In this document: positions 12,201 through 21,509 of the stretch, piece by piece | How the letters are laid out: the number at the start of each line of letters is the position of its first letter | Numbering within the stretch: position 1 is the first letter of the stretch | Source: Theristus sp. LFF4_11 | Lineage: Eukaryota > Nematoda > Chromadorea > Monhysterida > Xyalidae | Assembly (NCBI GenBank): GCA_030248135.1 | Contig: JASANC010001108.1 | Span: 37,224 to 101,223, forward strand | Direction: 5' to 3' | DNA: 64,000 nt | Notes under the pieces: generated by a model | What the model saw: the letters and a program-made list of their open reading frames with translations, nothing else | Databases searched by the model: none | Told to the model about the DNA's origin: nothing | Translations under genes and position numbers: made by a program

Positions 12201-15200
12201 GCTTGCCGTTCACAGCAAACCAGACTTTCCGTTTAGCCGATTTCTTCCCGTATACAAATGGTGAATGTCGAATCAGTCACACCAAACTGACATTTTAGTG
12301 CCTGTACTTTGACAAACGGGCGTTTTTAAAGCAAATGACGTCATTTTAGTGCGGACACGTTTGAATAAATCCACAATACCTGAACGAATCCGAGCGCGTC
12401 CTGCGCGTGCGCATAGTCGAGCTGCGCCGTCTGCAGTATCACGAAACCATCGCCCATCAGCCGCGGCGGCTCCGTATAGGCCGGCTCGCCGAATGTCTCT
12501 CCCGCGTATTCGGGCGTTCGCATCAGCGTCACGCGCACGTTCTCGAGCGAGCCCTGCAAACGAACTTCATGAACGCTGCTACGAAGCTGATTGACTGAGC
12601 GCATATTCATACTTACTTGACATGAGGTTTGCGGATTTCAGTTTCTGGAATACAAAAGCGACTGAATAAAGCAGAGAGGGGAGACAAATCCAAAAGATTA
12701 TTGGTCTACGTCTCTCATGTAACCAAGCCGCGACTTGACTTGAAAGATTGACAAAAAAACTGTTATTATGCACCAGAGTCGTCTTACCTTGCAATAATGC
12801 ATGAATGGATCACCAGACGGGAAGCCATTGCTCGGTGGCTTTGTCGTGTAAATGCCGTTTGCTTCATCGAAACTGAATACCTGGAAACAAATCTGATTGA
12901 GCAAATTTGATTACAATTTGAACTGGTAAGTAGTCATACTTTCTCAAAAACTCGCACATTTCAAAAACTCAAAATTTCAGCTTAGTTCTGGTCTAAACCA
13001 GCGTTTTCTAGTACACATTTCTATTTCGATTGTCGCACAATCCACCACATCACAAACACACCGGCACAACATATGTGGTGAGAATGCGAATGCGCGCGCG
13101 TCACCGACGCTTGCGGGGCAAATACCGCAACAGTAAACCACACAAACACTTGTTGCTCTGAACGGCACGCTCAAGCGAAAGAAAATTCCGCACAGAGAAA
13201 AAAAACTGACAAAACAATCATCATCATGAAAACGAAGGCCGCACCAGCACATTCGGCAGATACTCGTTGCCGAACACGACACGGCCACTCTGCAGTCGGT
13301 AGCGGACGCGCGCGATCAGCGTCAACAGCGGCTGCTCCCAACGGCCGTACGCAAACGTCGCGGCGGTTTTGTCGGGTTTGCGGCGTTTTTCGGTGTCGTC
13401 ACTGTCTCGAGCGTTTTGTCGCTCAGCGCAGCCTTCAGCGTCCGACGTGCCGCCGTCTGCGCCCGCAATCAGGCGACGCTTGGAACCAGCCGCCAGCGAG
13501 GGGTCGTCGGATTCGAGCTCCTGGAAAACAACGAGGCGTGCACTGCGAGGTGAAATGCAATGATGACGAAACCCTCCGCCCGAACGAGCCAGTTATGACT
13601 TATGAAATGACACCGTATTTCCGTGGTGTTTGCTTGCCGCAATCCGTGGTGACCACTAAACTGGGTCTGGCCACAAATCCTACCATCGACTTTTCCCAAG
13701 GGCGTTGGGTAAGGATAAAAAAGGGGGCAACAAACAACAACAACAACAACCAACCATCGACTTTGAGTATTCGGTATGTTTGTTTAAACCTGTCACTATT
13801 CGAAAAATACAGTTTGAGTGTTTGAGTTGAACCGAACCCGATACGTTCGTTTGTCTTACTGCAATTCCATGTTTCTCATGTCTTACTGCAATTCCATGTT
13901 TCTTATGCTCTGAAAATGCAAACAAGATGACAGGTTTAAAGTAACATACTGTAGTATACGTGGTTCTCAATGTTGTGCCGACGACTTGCGTACGACTTGA
14001 AAGAACTCCCGTACAACAAGGAACTTCCACCAAAACAGAACGGCCGAAACGACCGCACACACCGACCAGCTCCACGGCGGCGTCATGCGCATCGTGGCGG
14101 TTGTGCGGCGGACGTGCGCGCATTTTGGCGCCACCGATTTTCGCGAGCAAATCGAGGCCCATCGTCTTGCAGAGGCGCTGATAACGCCAATACTGATTGT
14201 GCACGTGCAACTCGAAGCCGGTCAGATAGCAGACGAGCCGCGATGACTGCCCGCTCATGTCCTGGCCGAGCGGCAGCGCAGAGTGCCACTTCCAGTAGCG
14301 CAATTGAAGCCAGCCGTCGTGCGCGCGCAGCGAGTAGTCCTCCGTGCAGAAGACGACGTCGCGCATCTGCAAGGCGGTGTGTGTTATTTCTGCTCTTGAT
14401 TCTACTCGTTTCAGTTTATTTTGCGAAACGCAGGAATTCTGATTGAAAAAAAAAACTTGTAGGAACAGTGTGTAAAACGGAGACCCACTACGGTAAAAAA
14501 AAACTGACGTTTAGCATCGTTTTTACGCATATACGCGTGGCCACATGCTATTCCAAGCATATTTGTTAAAAACGAGGGTTGGCTGATGTTTCGTGCTTTT
14601 ATTACCACCCCTCGGCGCACGTACATTTTTGAGACTGCGCGGTCTGGCGACTTGTCGAACTGACCGGCCCGGTGTCGTCGCGGTCTTCGCTTACCGGGCG
14701 AAACCGCAAAAAAAACCAGTGTCCAGCCCTCGCAGTGTCAGTCCGCAGCGCACAAAGCAAAAACTGACGTTCAACATTGTTTTTTTACGCATATAATGCG
14801 TGGCCACAAGCCAACCGAAGCATTAGTGGGCTCGTCATTCACAACGATAACACTGAACTCCAAATGCACGAGCGCACCATGACTTTGCCGGCGATGGGAC
14901 TGATCGACAGCGAGCCGATGTGCAGTTCGCCTCGCTTGCCGACGACGAAGCGATTGGCGACGCATGTGACGAGCAGGCCGATGAGGCGACTGAGGTAGAA
15001 CGTGATGAAGATGATCCAGGCGCCCAGCAGCACCAGCGACAGCAGCACCATCCACCAGTCGGACGTGAAGTCGAAGCGGAAGTTGTCGAAGATGCCTGCA
15101 ATGGAGAAACCGAAACCATATTAGCGATTGTTTGTAGATTTCGGCATGCTGCTGAGCGGATTGGCTGCGCATCGAGCTGTTTTTTTTCTTCTTCTTTTTA

Positions 15201-15588
15201 TTTCTCTTTCCTGACACACTTTTCTCCGGAAGCAAATCAAAAGAAGCATTACTATATTGTTGCATAAGCTTGCTGGACGAATTATTATCTTGTTGAAACA
15301 AATCCTATTGAAAACCGCATTCCACGATGAAGAAAAAAATTAGGAAAAACGAAACGAATTATTCGAATGCAACCGAAATTGCCGACCTTCAATTGTTTCA
15401 TCTGTAATGTTCGTCTCGCTGGCAATCAGATTGACGATTTTTTCTTTCTCGTCCGCTCCACGGACGACGTCGACAAGAAATTCGCCGACAACGTTTATGA
15501 GCCATATCAATCGGCCACAATGAGCGATATAATGATGGAGATTGAGGCAGCCGAAGCCGCCAGTATTCCTTACCACGTGTGCTTTCAT
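267..15588 (-). CDS. BLTP1: BLTP1/lpd-3-type bridge-like lipid transfer protein, 5' part, truncated by window edge
   Basis: Family role: a very long tube-like protein (KIAA1109/Tweek/LPD-3) anchored in the ER and moving phospholipids at membrane contacts. Exons read on the minus strand: 15588-15387, 15095-14878 (membrane anchor, SDWWMVLLSLVLLGAWIIFI, then GSLSISPIAGKVM), 14366 to about 13986 (TEDYSLRAHDGW), 13520-13245, 12880-12788 (FSFDEA), 12553-12380 (PPRLMGDGFV), 11864-11431 (SYGPWADKQRE), 10790-10691, 10520-10316 (VVGDDGYTT), 9895-9786 (FIPYTWRFE), 9608-9438 (NWLDTST), 8584-8363, 7443-7306, 6941-6819, 6567-6325, 6054-6006, 5702-5590 (EYAWMME), 5125-4956, 4568-4523, 4070-3913, about 3404-3235, 2702-2480, 2063-1962, 1497-1284, 913-708 (KYLTQF), 391-267. 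Nearly all junctions keep phase, and the order matches human BLTP1 as I recall it. About 1,540 codons are seen; vertebrate proteins are near 5,000 residues, so most of the gene lies to the left. The start codon in exon 1, the donor near 13986 and the 3913/3404 junction are uncertain. Confidence 0.93.
1016..1195. repeat. MITE family A, copy 1 (bltp1 intron)
   Basis: About 180 bp bounded by near-identical inverted ends, each containing GGTTCTGCGA and the start of GTCG or CTCG. It lies in the bltp1 intron between exons 1497-1284 and 913-708. The internal stretch TTTCATGCTTGATGCGGC recurs in the copies near 3440 and 29221. It has no coding capacity, which fits a non-autonomous DNA transposon. Confidence 0.7.
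3440..3635. repeat. MITE family A, copy 2 with long internal hairpin
   Basis: It ends in GTTGAGTCGCAGAACCAAAG, the family A terminus. The interior holds an inverted repeat: GGCGGCAATTCAAAA near 3477 is answered by TTGAATTGCCG near 3551. It lies in a bltp1 intron. The left terminus is not clear. Confidence 0.6.
4310..4335. repeat. (CATC)n microsatellite
   Basis: A short run of CATC units within a bltp1 intron, just downstream of the A/T-rich stretch at 4090-4300. No other function is visible. Confidence 0.8.
7850..8092 (+). repeat. Diverged family B element (bltp1 intron)
   Basis: This stretch shares an ordered series of words with the element at 29418-29580: a gene-like CAGGA...CGGAGTT, then GCAAG-AAACATAT, a GTGTTTGA-CTCAACCAA segment, and TTCTTCTC-CTGTAA followed by AACTCAAAG. 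It ends in GTGACACGTTC. It is a diverged intronic copy without coding potential. Confidence 0.5.
8655..8995. repeat. MITE family E copy interrupted by a family D element
   Basis: The left part (8655-8683) has GCATTCATGAAGCAG and TTAGTGAC. The right part (8953-8995) has GCTGTGTTGAAGCATAGC and CACTAAATACTGCTTCA. Together they form one ~75-bp near-palindromic element of the type seen whole at 25799-25880. The two halves are separated by the family D insertion at 8684-8952, so D arrived after E. Confidence 0.72.
8684..8952. mobile_element. Family D TIR element, copy 1, nested in family E
   Basis: A 269-bp element starting TACAGTATGGCCGAATAAAT and ending in the complement of TACGGAATGGCCGAGTAAAC. 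A second copy at 60787-61058 aligns over its whole length (shared CGCAGACTAGGAGTTG, AAATTTCGCGCGCTCC, GCTGCCATGTTTA). TA at both outer ends suits Tc1/mariner-type insertion. No transposase is encoded. Confidence 0.78.
9229..9255. repeat. (AAC)n microsatellite
   Basis: About nine consecutive AAC units in a bltp1 intron. Minus-strand translation gives a meaningless poly-valine run. Confidence 0.9.
9284..9354. repeat. MITE family E, complete copy
   Basis: A ~71-bp near-palindrome: GGCATTCATGAAGCAG at the left, CTTCATGAAAGCCGC at the right, with AGTGACACGTAG and CGTTCACTAAATA inside. It lies in the bltp1 intron between exons 9608-9438 and 8584-8363, about 290 bp from the interrupted copy. Confidence 0.72.
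9946..10135. repeat. MITE family B, copy 1, with exon-like reading frame
   Basis: Inverted ends read AAACCTGTCACTTTTTT at 9950 and the complement AAAAAGTGACAGGTTTAAAG ending at 10135. It sits in the intron between bltp1 exons 10520-10316 and 9895-9786. Its minus strand has an open stretch ending in a good splice donor. Joining the two flanking exons directly keeps phase and restores the conserved bltp1 order (VKATC then TFVFLHKNF), so this stretch is not coding. Confidence 0.68.
10880..11070. repeat. Dispersed repeat shared with 31025-31195
   Basis: Shared ordered words are GATCACTGGTGCC-CCAGGA near the left and TTGGTACC then TTTCTGGAATCGGT near the right. The last word also resembles 46545-46575. 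It lies in the bltp1 intron between exons 11864-11431 and 10790-10691. Boundaries are approximate and its class is unknown. Confidence 0.5.
12134..12379 (-). mobile_element. Family F element, copy 1; its terminus is the bltp1 5' splice site
   Basis: A ~245-bp non-coding element shared with 36639-36881 and 55101-55330. Outer ends are inverted copies around AAACGTGTCC. Inside are AAATGACGTCATGTGCCG, CAAACATGCGCTTG and GGTGAATGTCGAATCAGTCA. On the minus strand the bltp1 exon 12553-12380 ends exactly where the element begins, so the donor GTATTG is element sequence. The intron continues beyond it to 11865. Confidence 0.8.
13773..13945. repeat. MITE family B, copy 2 (bltp1 intron)
   Basis: Inverted ends TTTAAACCTGTCACTA at 13779 and the complement TGACAGGTTTAAAGTAAC near 13939. 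Inside is a short direct repeat, GTCTTACTGCAATTCCATG, present twice. It lies between bltp1 exons 14366-13986 and 13520-13245. Confidence 0.68.
14483..14840 (+). repeat. Duplicated 75-bp sequence flanking family C repeat
   Basis: AAAACTGACGTTTAGCATCG with TTTTTACGCATATACGCG and TGGCCACATGC near 14505-14550 is repeated as AAAACTGACGTTCAACATTG, TTTTTTTACGCATATAATGC and GTGGCCACAAGCC near 14760-14810. The two copies bracket the family C repeat at 14612-14782, inside the bltp1 intron between exons 15095-14878 and 14366-13986. Confidence 0.6.
14612..14782 (-). repeat. Family C dispersed repeat, copy 1
   Basis: About 160 bp that is the reverse complement of 44186-44336, sharing TTTGAGACTGCGCGGTC-like, CGACTTGTCGAACTGACC-like and TTACCGGGCGAAACCGCAAA words in order. 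One copy is in a bltp1 intron and the other in an intron of the first SMYD gene. It is G+C richer than its surroundings. No coding capacity is seen. Confidence 0.7.
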
Positions 15589-15970
15589 GATTTCACGATT
15601 ATATTCGCCATTAGCTCACATTCAAGGTTTAATTATCAGATAGCTTGTCCTCCTGCCTAGAGGGTTGTTAAAAAACAAAAACCGTCATTGTTTTTATTTT
15701 TTTCAATTTAGATGATCAAAGTTGTTTCAAATCAATCAGGAAGTCAGAAGAACCACATTTTATGTGCAGATGCCTCCCAAATGACTCCCATTTGGCGGAA
15801 CTTTCCAGATTTTGTTTCGGTGACTTTATTTGCACGTTTTCCAAACCGATATTCATTCAGTCATTCCAAAAAAAGCGATATCATGCCTCAGAACACCACT
15901 ATGATCCCCAATTTAAACTGAAATACAGCTTACCGGCTTCAAAATTCAATATGACAACGTCACGACACGA
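15589..15970. other. Spacer upstream of bltp1, no gene seen
   Basis: A/T-rich sequence between the presumed first coding exon of bltp1 and the large element starting at 15971. It should contain the bltp1 promoter and 5' UTR. No clear TATA box or initiator stands out. Confidence 0.4.
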
Positions 15971-16839
15971 CACGAAACAGAAACCGAAGTAGCGCTTTCA
16001 CAATATGGTGAGGCGAAATGTCACCTTGGGCAGTACCGTGGGCCCAAACAAATTTTCGAAGGGGGGGGGGTATGGTGCCGTGGGGGGGGGGGGGGTGCCG
16101 ACCAAAAAGTGAGGGGGGGCCAACCTATGGTAACGTGGGACCCGTCACCCCCCCCCCCAGGGGGGTCCCATGGGGGGTGCATTTTTTCAAAATTTTCTGT
16201 GGGGGGGTCCACCTAGAGATGTAAGGGTCAAAAAAATTTTTTTTTTTAATTTTTTTTTTAAAAAGTAAAAAAAAAATGAGCATTTTTTTTATTTTTTTTA
16301 TTAAAAATTTTTGAAATTTTTTCTTTAATGTGCCCTGAAAATGCCGTTTTTGGCATAATTTTTCGAAAGTTCAACAAAAATTTTCTTTGACTTTACCTTG
16401 TCACTTAGTCTTCAACGCTGCAGGTGGTATTCTGGATTGATTTCAGTACCGAAGGCGAAAGCAAATTTTCGAGGGGGGGGGGTGTCGTCACGTGGGGGGG
16501 GGGGTGCCGAAAATTTTTCAGTGGGGGGGTGTCAGTCATGGTACAGTGACACCCCCCCAGGCGTGGGCCATGGGGGGGTGCACTATTGTAGAAAAATTTC
16601 TGGGGGGGGTGCACACCCCCCACCCCACCCATGAGATTTTTTCGCTTAAGTATCAGAGTAATATCATTGTGGAATTCTCTTGAGGATACCACGGTTTCAT
16701 CCCCTACTGTTGGCCAGTTTAAGAGCTATCTCCGTTCATCCGAATACCAAAAAATTAAAACTTTTGTTTCAAAAAAGTTCTCTACAATACTTGACTAGGG
16801 GAGTCCGCACAACCGCTGGTTTGTCGCGCGGTTGTCTCT

Positions 16840-17660
16840 TCGTTGGCATGTGGTCTGTTTTTATTTATTTGTTTGGTTTTCGCGTTTTAGTTTCGTGCCG
16901 TGCCGTTCTTGTTTCGGTTTTGCATTTGTTTGGTTTGGTTCAGTTTGTTCTGCTTCGGCTGCCTAGTTTCTGTTCGGTTCGTCTTTTTGATTGAACAATT
17001 GGATTTTTTATAGTCATTTTCTTTGCGTCATTTTGTGTGTTTTGTGTGTTTGTGTGTTCGTGATAAGTACGATTCTGCGTCTTTTCATTTTTCACATTTG
17101 TTGGTTGTGTTTGTTTTGATCCGTACCGTTTTGTTTCGATTCTGTTTTTGCTATGTTTGGTTGGTTTCGTTTCTGTTGTAGTTGCTTTGTTTCCGTTCGG
17201 CTCATTTTCGATTCGTGTTTTTGAAATGAAACGCTAATTTCAAGAGTCTGTGTTTGCGATATCTTCAATTCTGCGTCTCTTCATTCATTTTTGCTTGCTG
17301 ATTTTGTCTTGTTTAGTACCGTTTTTCGATTATGTTTTTGCCAGGTATGGTTATACATCGTTTTGTTTCGACTGTTGTGCTTTTGTTCAGTTGCTTTGGT
17401 TCGTCTTTTTGATGTGTAACTTGGTTCAAGAATCATTTCCTGTGTTCGCGAGAAATTCGACTCTGCTTCTTTTCATTTTTGATTTTTGAGTTCGTTTTGT
17501 TGTGTTCCGTTCAGTTCAGATTTTTTTTTCTCGTTTGACTTGGCTAAGTTTCTTTTTTGATTCGGTTGCTTCGTTTATGTTCAGTGCGTTTCGGATCGTG
17601 TTTGGTATGTGTCTTAGTGTGTGACTGTTTTAAGAGTCCTTTGTGTGTTTGCGATATGTC
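16840..17660 (+). repeat. G+T-rich, strand-asymmetric low-complexity stretch
   Basis: For about 800 bases the plus strand is mostly T and G, with irregular TTTTG, TTTCG and GGTT words and few A or C. It lies inside element K. No stable reading frame or known domain is seen. It looks like a decayed simple repeat. Confidence 0.65.
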
Positions 17661-19964
17661 TGTTTCTGCGTCTCTTAAAAAAAAGAGAAAAAAGAAAGAA
17701 AAAAGATGTGCAAAAAAAACAAAAAAAAACAAAAAATAAAAAATAAAATGATGAATGAAGAGACAGCTCACAGACTTGTTTCTTTGGTTTTTTTTTGGTT
17801 TTTTCATCATAGTGTTGAGCCGTCACAGGCGTCGTTGCTGTTCTTTATCTTGTGTTTAAGAAAGCCACTCATTGAAGTTTTTTTTTGTTTATTGATTGTT
17901 TCGGGTTCTCCAGTTTTCGGTTCTCGTTTTGTGTGTGAATTAAGTTTTTTTTGGATAGAGTTTGTGCCTCCGAGTGTTTTTCAACGTCAGCTTGTTTTAG
18001 GGTAAATACATGGGCAATTCTTGCCCACATCCGACACCCGATACAAAACAATGATATAATAGTTGTTTGTTTCATTCATTTTTTTTGATAATTTTGACAT
18101 TATGTTAATTGTTTATCATTGTGTTTTTGTTAAAGGTGTTGCGCGTTAAATAAAATCTTGAACTTTAAATTTTGAAGGAAAAACGCTAAATTTTGCTGCA
18201 AAATCGTTGAAATTACAATGAAGAATGTCAAGTTATCATATATTTAGCTTATATTATGGACTTTAAAGACAAAAAATCATGATTTTTGAGCAAAAATTCA
18301 TGATTTTTGGGTGGTCCGAGAAAATTTTTGGGGGGTGTCACTGTTACTTAGGTCCATGTAGGGGGGGGGGTGGGTGGGGTGGCTGGCAAATGTCGGGGGG
18401 CGGGTGTGGATGGTCCAGTGTCAGGTTTTGGGGGGTGGGTGTCGCGGGACCCCCCCCCCACCCCCCCCCCCACGCGGAGGTCTCGGGTGCTCTGGGGGGG
18501 GGGTGTACCACCCCCACCCCCCCTCGTCTTCGGTACTGATTGATTTATCGACTGTTTTCAGCCTTGGTGAATGGTGAGTGATGATCGACTCGCGCATTGA
18601 AGTACTTGAGCGTCGCAAAGGCTAGTTCAACAAATTCCGATGTCGCTAAGGTGAGATAGAAGCAGAGAACTCACATTTACGCATCGTTTTTCAGGATCTC
18701 GAAAGGTGGAAATTGCACTGTCTGCCACTGCAAGCGTAACTTCGTTGGTTGCTCGTTGCTGTTTCGCCTCGTGTCGTCAGCATGATCACACCGGTTTGTT
18801 GTGGAACTTGTTTCCATGTTATTTGAGGTGAATTGAGAGGCAAAACACGAGACGTGATGTCGTCGGTGGGAAAATGGGGTCGCCGAAACCAAGTCTGAAA
18901 TTTTCACCCTTCTCCCATATGAGTGGGGGTCATATGGTAAGTCGGTGGCTCCTCAGATGGTGATATTCGGACTCCCTGAAAAATTCTAAACAACTTTGAT
19001 TTAAAAAAATTAAATTAAAAAAAATAGAAATTTTTTTGACATCTCTAAGTACAGTGCGCAGACGACGAAAACCAACGAAGTTTCTCAAAAACCAAAAAAA
19101 CGACCCGACACAAAGCCAACATTCGGCATGTCAACGAACCATTCAAATAACGCTTCAGTCCTCGCAAGCAAATCATCGACGGCCACCCGCAGTTGGCCGG
19201 TCGGCGAACAGGCTGACGTCATTTCTTCTCGGGGATCCGACTGCTGACAGGGTTTTTTTCAATTTTTTTGTCACAACACCCCGACGGGCCGTTTGCACAG
19301 ATAACGTTCATTTGGAACGTCAGAAACCTCTGTGTTATTCATTCAAAAATCAACAACTCTCTCGCCTGAACATCAACTGGTGATTTTTGATTGGTAAGTA
19401 AGTGATTGGTGGTAAGTCGGTGGCTCCTCAGATGGTGATATTCGGACTCCCTGAAAAATTCTGAACAACTTTCATTAAAAAAAAAAATTTAAAAAAAATT
19501 TTTTTTTTAAAGAAAAAAAATAGAAAATTTTTTTTTCTTGACATCTCTAGGTCCACCCCCCCACCCCCCATGAAATTTTTTCGCTTAAATTTTAAAGGAA
19601 AAACGCTAAATTTAGCTGCAAAATCTTTGAAATTACAATGAAGATGGTCAAGTTATCATATATTCAGCTTATATTATAGACTTTATAGACAAAAAATCAT
19701 GATTTTCGAAAAAAAATTTAGGGTGTGCAGAAAATTTTGGGGGGGGGGGTCTCCGCCAGACAAAATTTCATGGGGGGGGGGTGTGGGGGGGTGTCGGCCA
19801 AATTTTCGAGGGGGGGTCCGATGGGGGGGGGTGCCCGGTTTTAGGGGGGGGGGGCACGGTGCCCCCCCCCCCCCCCAACCCGACGGTCTCTGGTGCTCTG
19901 GGGGGGGTGTACCCCCCCCACCCCCCCCGCCCACGGTACTGACCTTGGGTTCAAAAAAAGTGAA

Positions 19965-20125
19965 ACCTCCGAAAAATCCCGATTTTTTCAAAATTTAATT
20001 TTAAAAATTGACAACATTGTATTATTAACTCCGACATCACACTACTAATTGTCCCGTCCGAAACCTTCGTCAGAGTTGATGTTGTCAATTTTTAAAATTT
20101 TTAAATTTAAAAAATCGGGATTTTC
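19965..20125. repeat. Inverted repeat (hairpin) near right end of element K
   Basis: AAATCCCGATTTTTTCAAAA and TTAAAAATTGACAACA at the left are answered by TGTTGTCAATTTTTAAAA and AAAAAATCGGGATTTT at the right, with about 65 bp between. It is a snap-back structure inside the larger element. Confidence 0.75.
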
Positions 20126-20212
20126 CGGAAATTTTAGTTTTTTCGAACCCTAAGCCATGCTGACATTTCGCCATCACATTGTGAAAGCGCCACTTCGGTT
20201 TCTGTTTCGTGG

Positions 20213-21509
20213 CTTTGCTACATTACTGAACCAAAGCCAAGTTCACAGTCTGTTTTGTTTTGTTTTAGTTCGGTTTCAATGAAGTCGTTGTTGGTTCCCA
20301 ATCCTAAGCCTAATCCTAATGAAGTCGTTGTTGGTTGAAGCCTTTTTAACAAGTGAAGGTGCCTGGATTGTCAGCTTTGATTGAAGTTGATGAAGGGATG
20401 AACCATTGGGATGCAATGACTCGTTGTAGGTTCCCAATCCTAAATCCAATCCTAATCCTAAGCCAAGCCTTTTTGATTAGTTTTTGCATTTTTCTTTCCT
20501 GTGTTATAGAGGAGGAGCACCGGAACTGCAGATGCAGCTGTTTTATAATAATGATGCATCACGCCTCACCTCTACCTGTGTTGTCGTGGTCTGTGCTGCT
20601 GATGTGGCGCATCGCATGGTCAGGTCAGGTGCTTGTAAAAGCCTAAGCTACTTTCTTTGCATCGGTCACCTACTTTCTTGGCATTGGTCACGGCTGCATA
20701 TAAAGGCGTTGGTTTCGTTGTGTTCTGGGTCACTCTTGCTGTTTTAAGTTTTTTATGCTTGTTTTATCCCCCTTCTAAGTTAAACTGAACAACGGTCTGG
20801 AAAAGAGTTGGCTAAAATAAATGAACGAGAAAACTGACGGAATAAAGCTGGATAACAAACACAACGAACGAACTACACGTGAATTCAACCGAACCCTAAA
20901 TACTAAACTAGCTAATTTCCTTAAACTCAGTCACACGACAGCAGTTCCAAGCGTGCAGATCGCCGCATCGACGCTTGAGGCCGCCGGGCTCGAAAAGAAC
21001 GTTGGAGTTGGTCCTCAGTGCAAATCCATCACGCTTGGGGTGCCAATTGCATTAGGTCTGATCGGAAGGCACTTCGGTTTGCAGTCGTCAAGCACATCTT
21101 CCTGCGACCTACGCCACACGACTTTGAAAACAACATTCATGACAGAAACTAGTGTTCAAAAATTAGTTTTCAGTATTTTTTTCCACGTTTCTCACTCCCA
21201 ATATTCAAAATAGTGAAGAAATAGTGAGATGATGCAGGTGACCGTGAGGCATGATACACCAAAAACATGTCAAAATTCAACGTTTTCAAATTTATCTGCT
21301 TCTAAATAGTAGAAGCTAAGCAAACATAAAATGTTAAGCTGGTGCACAAAATTTCCAACTTTCTAGAGTATCTGCACCAAATTTCGGGTCTATTGTAAGT
21401 GTAATTGTAAGTGGCCTTCTTTAGGGGACTCGGATCCCGCTTCGTGCATGAGTGCTAACCTAACTATGCGCTCATTGAGACGCGGGACCAAAATAAATAT
21501 TGAATTTCT
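20213..21509. other. Spacer with repeat remnants, no gene
   Basis: 20270-20470 holds decayed copies of CCTAATCCTAA and GAAGTCGTTGTTGGTT. 20935-21010 shares DNA words with 22905-22985 (a CGTT-CGAGGCCG-type segment), suggesting fragments of one repeat. 21425-21497 resembles the right half of family A (CCTAACTATGCG, CATTGAGACGCGGGACC). An open frame at 20821-21213 has no recognisable domain. Confidence 0.45.

Larger units (their letters stand above)
15971..20212. mobile_element. Large non-coding element K with ~50-bp inverted ends and G/C runs
   Basis: Left end 15971-16022 (CACGAAACAGAAACCGAAGT, then GCGCTTTCACAAT and GGCGAAATGTCA) is the inverted near-copy of the right end 20161-20212. Inside are four G/C-run blocks (about 16060-16215, 16470-16630, 18360-18525, 19738-19935), a ~120-bp direct repeat (18165-18290 and 19590-19705, both with GCTGCAAAATC and TCAAGTTATCATATAT), another direct repeat starting GGTAAGTCGGTGGCTCCTCA (18937 and 19410), and a hairpin at 19965-20125. 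No transposase is recognised. It may be one 4.2-kb non-autonomous element or a nest of several. Confidence 0.6.

Noticed and set aside
13960..14446. Long plus-strand open frames opposite bltp1 exon 3 (also 11412-11920 and 12349-12598)
   Set aside because: They are antisense shadows of G+C-rich, conserved bltp1 exons.
16018..16634. Gly/Pro-rich open frames in the G-run blocks
   Set aside because: They arise from runs of G or C (also at 18279-18618 and 19683-19998), have no fixed frame between copies, and lie in a non-coding element.
20821..21213. 130-residue plus-strand open frame
   Set aside because: No recognisable domain, no splice pattern, and part of it (20935-21010) matches a dispersed repeat at 22905-22985.
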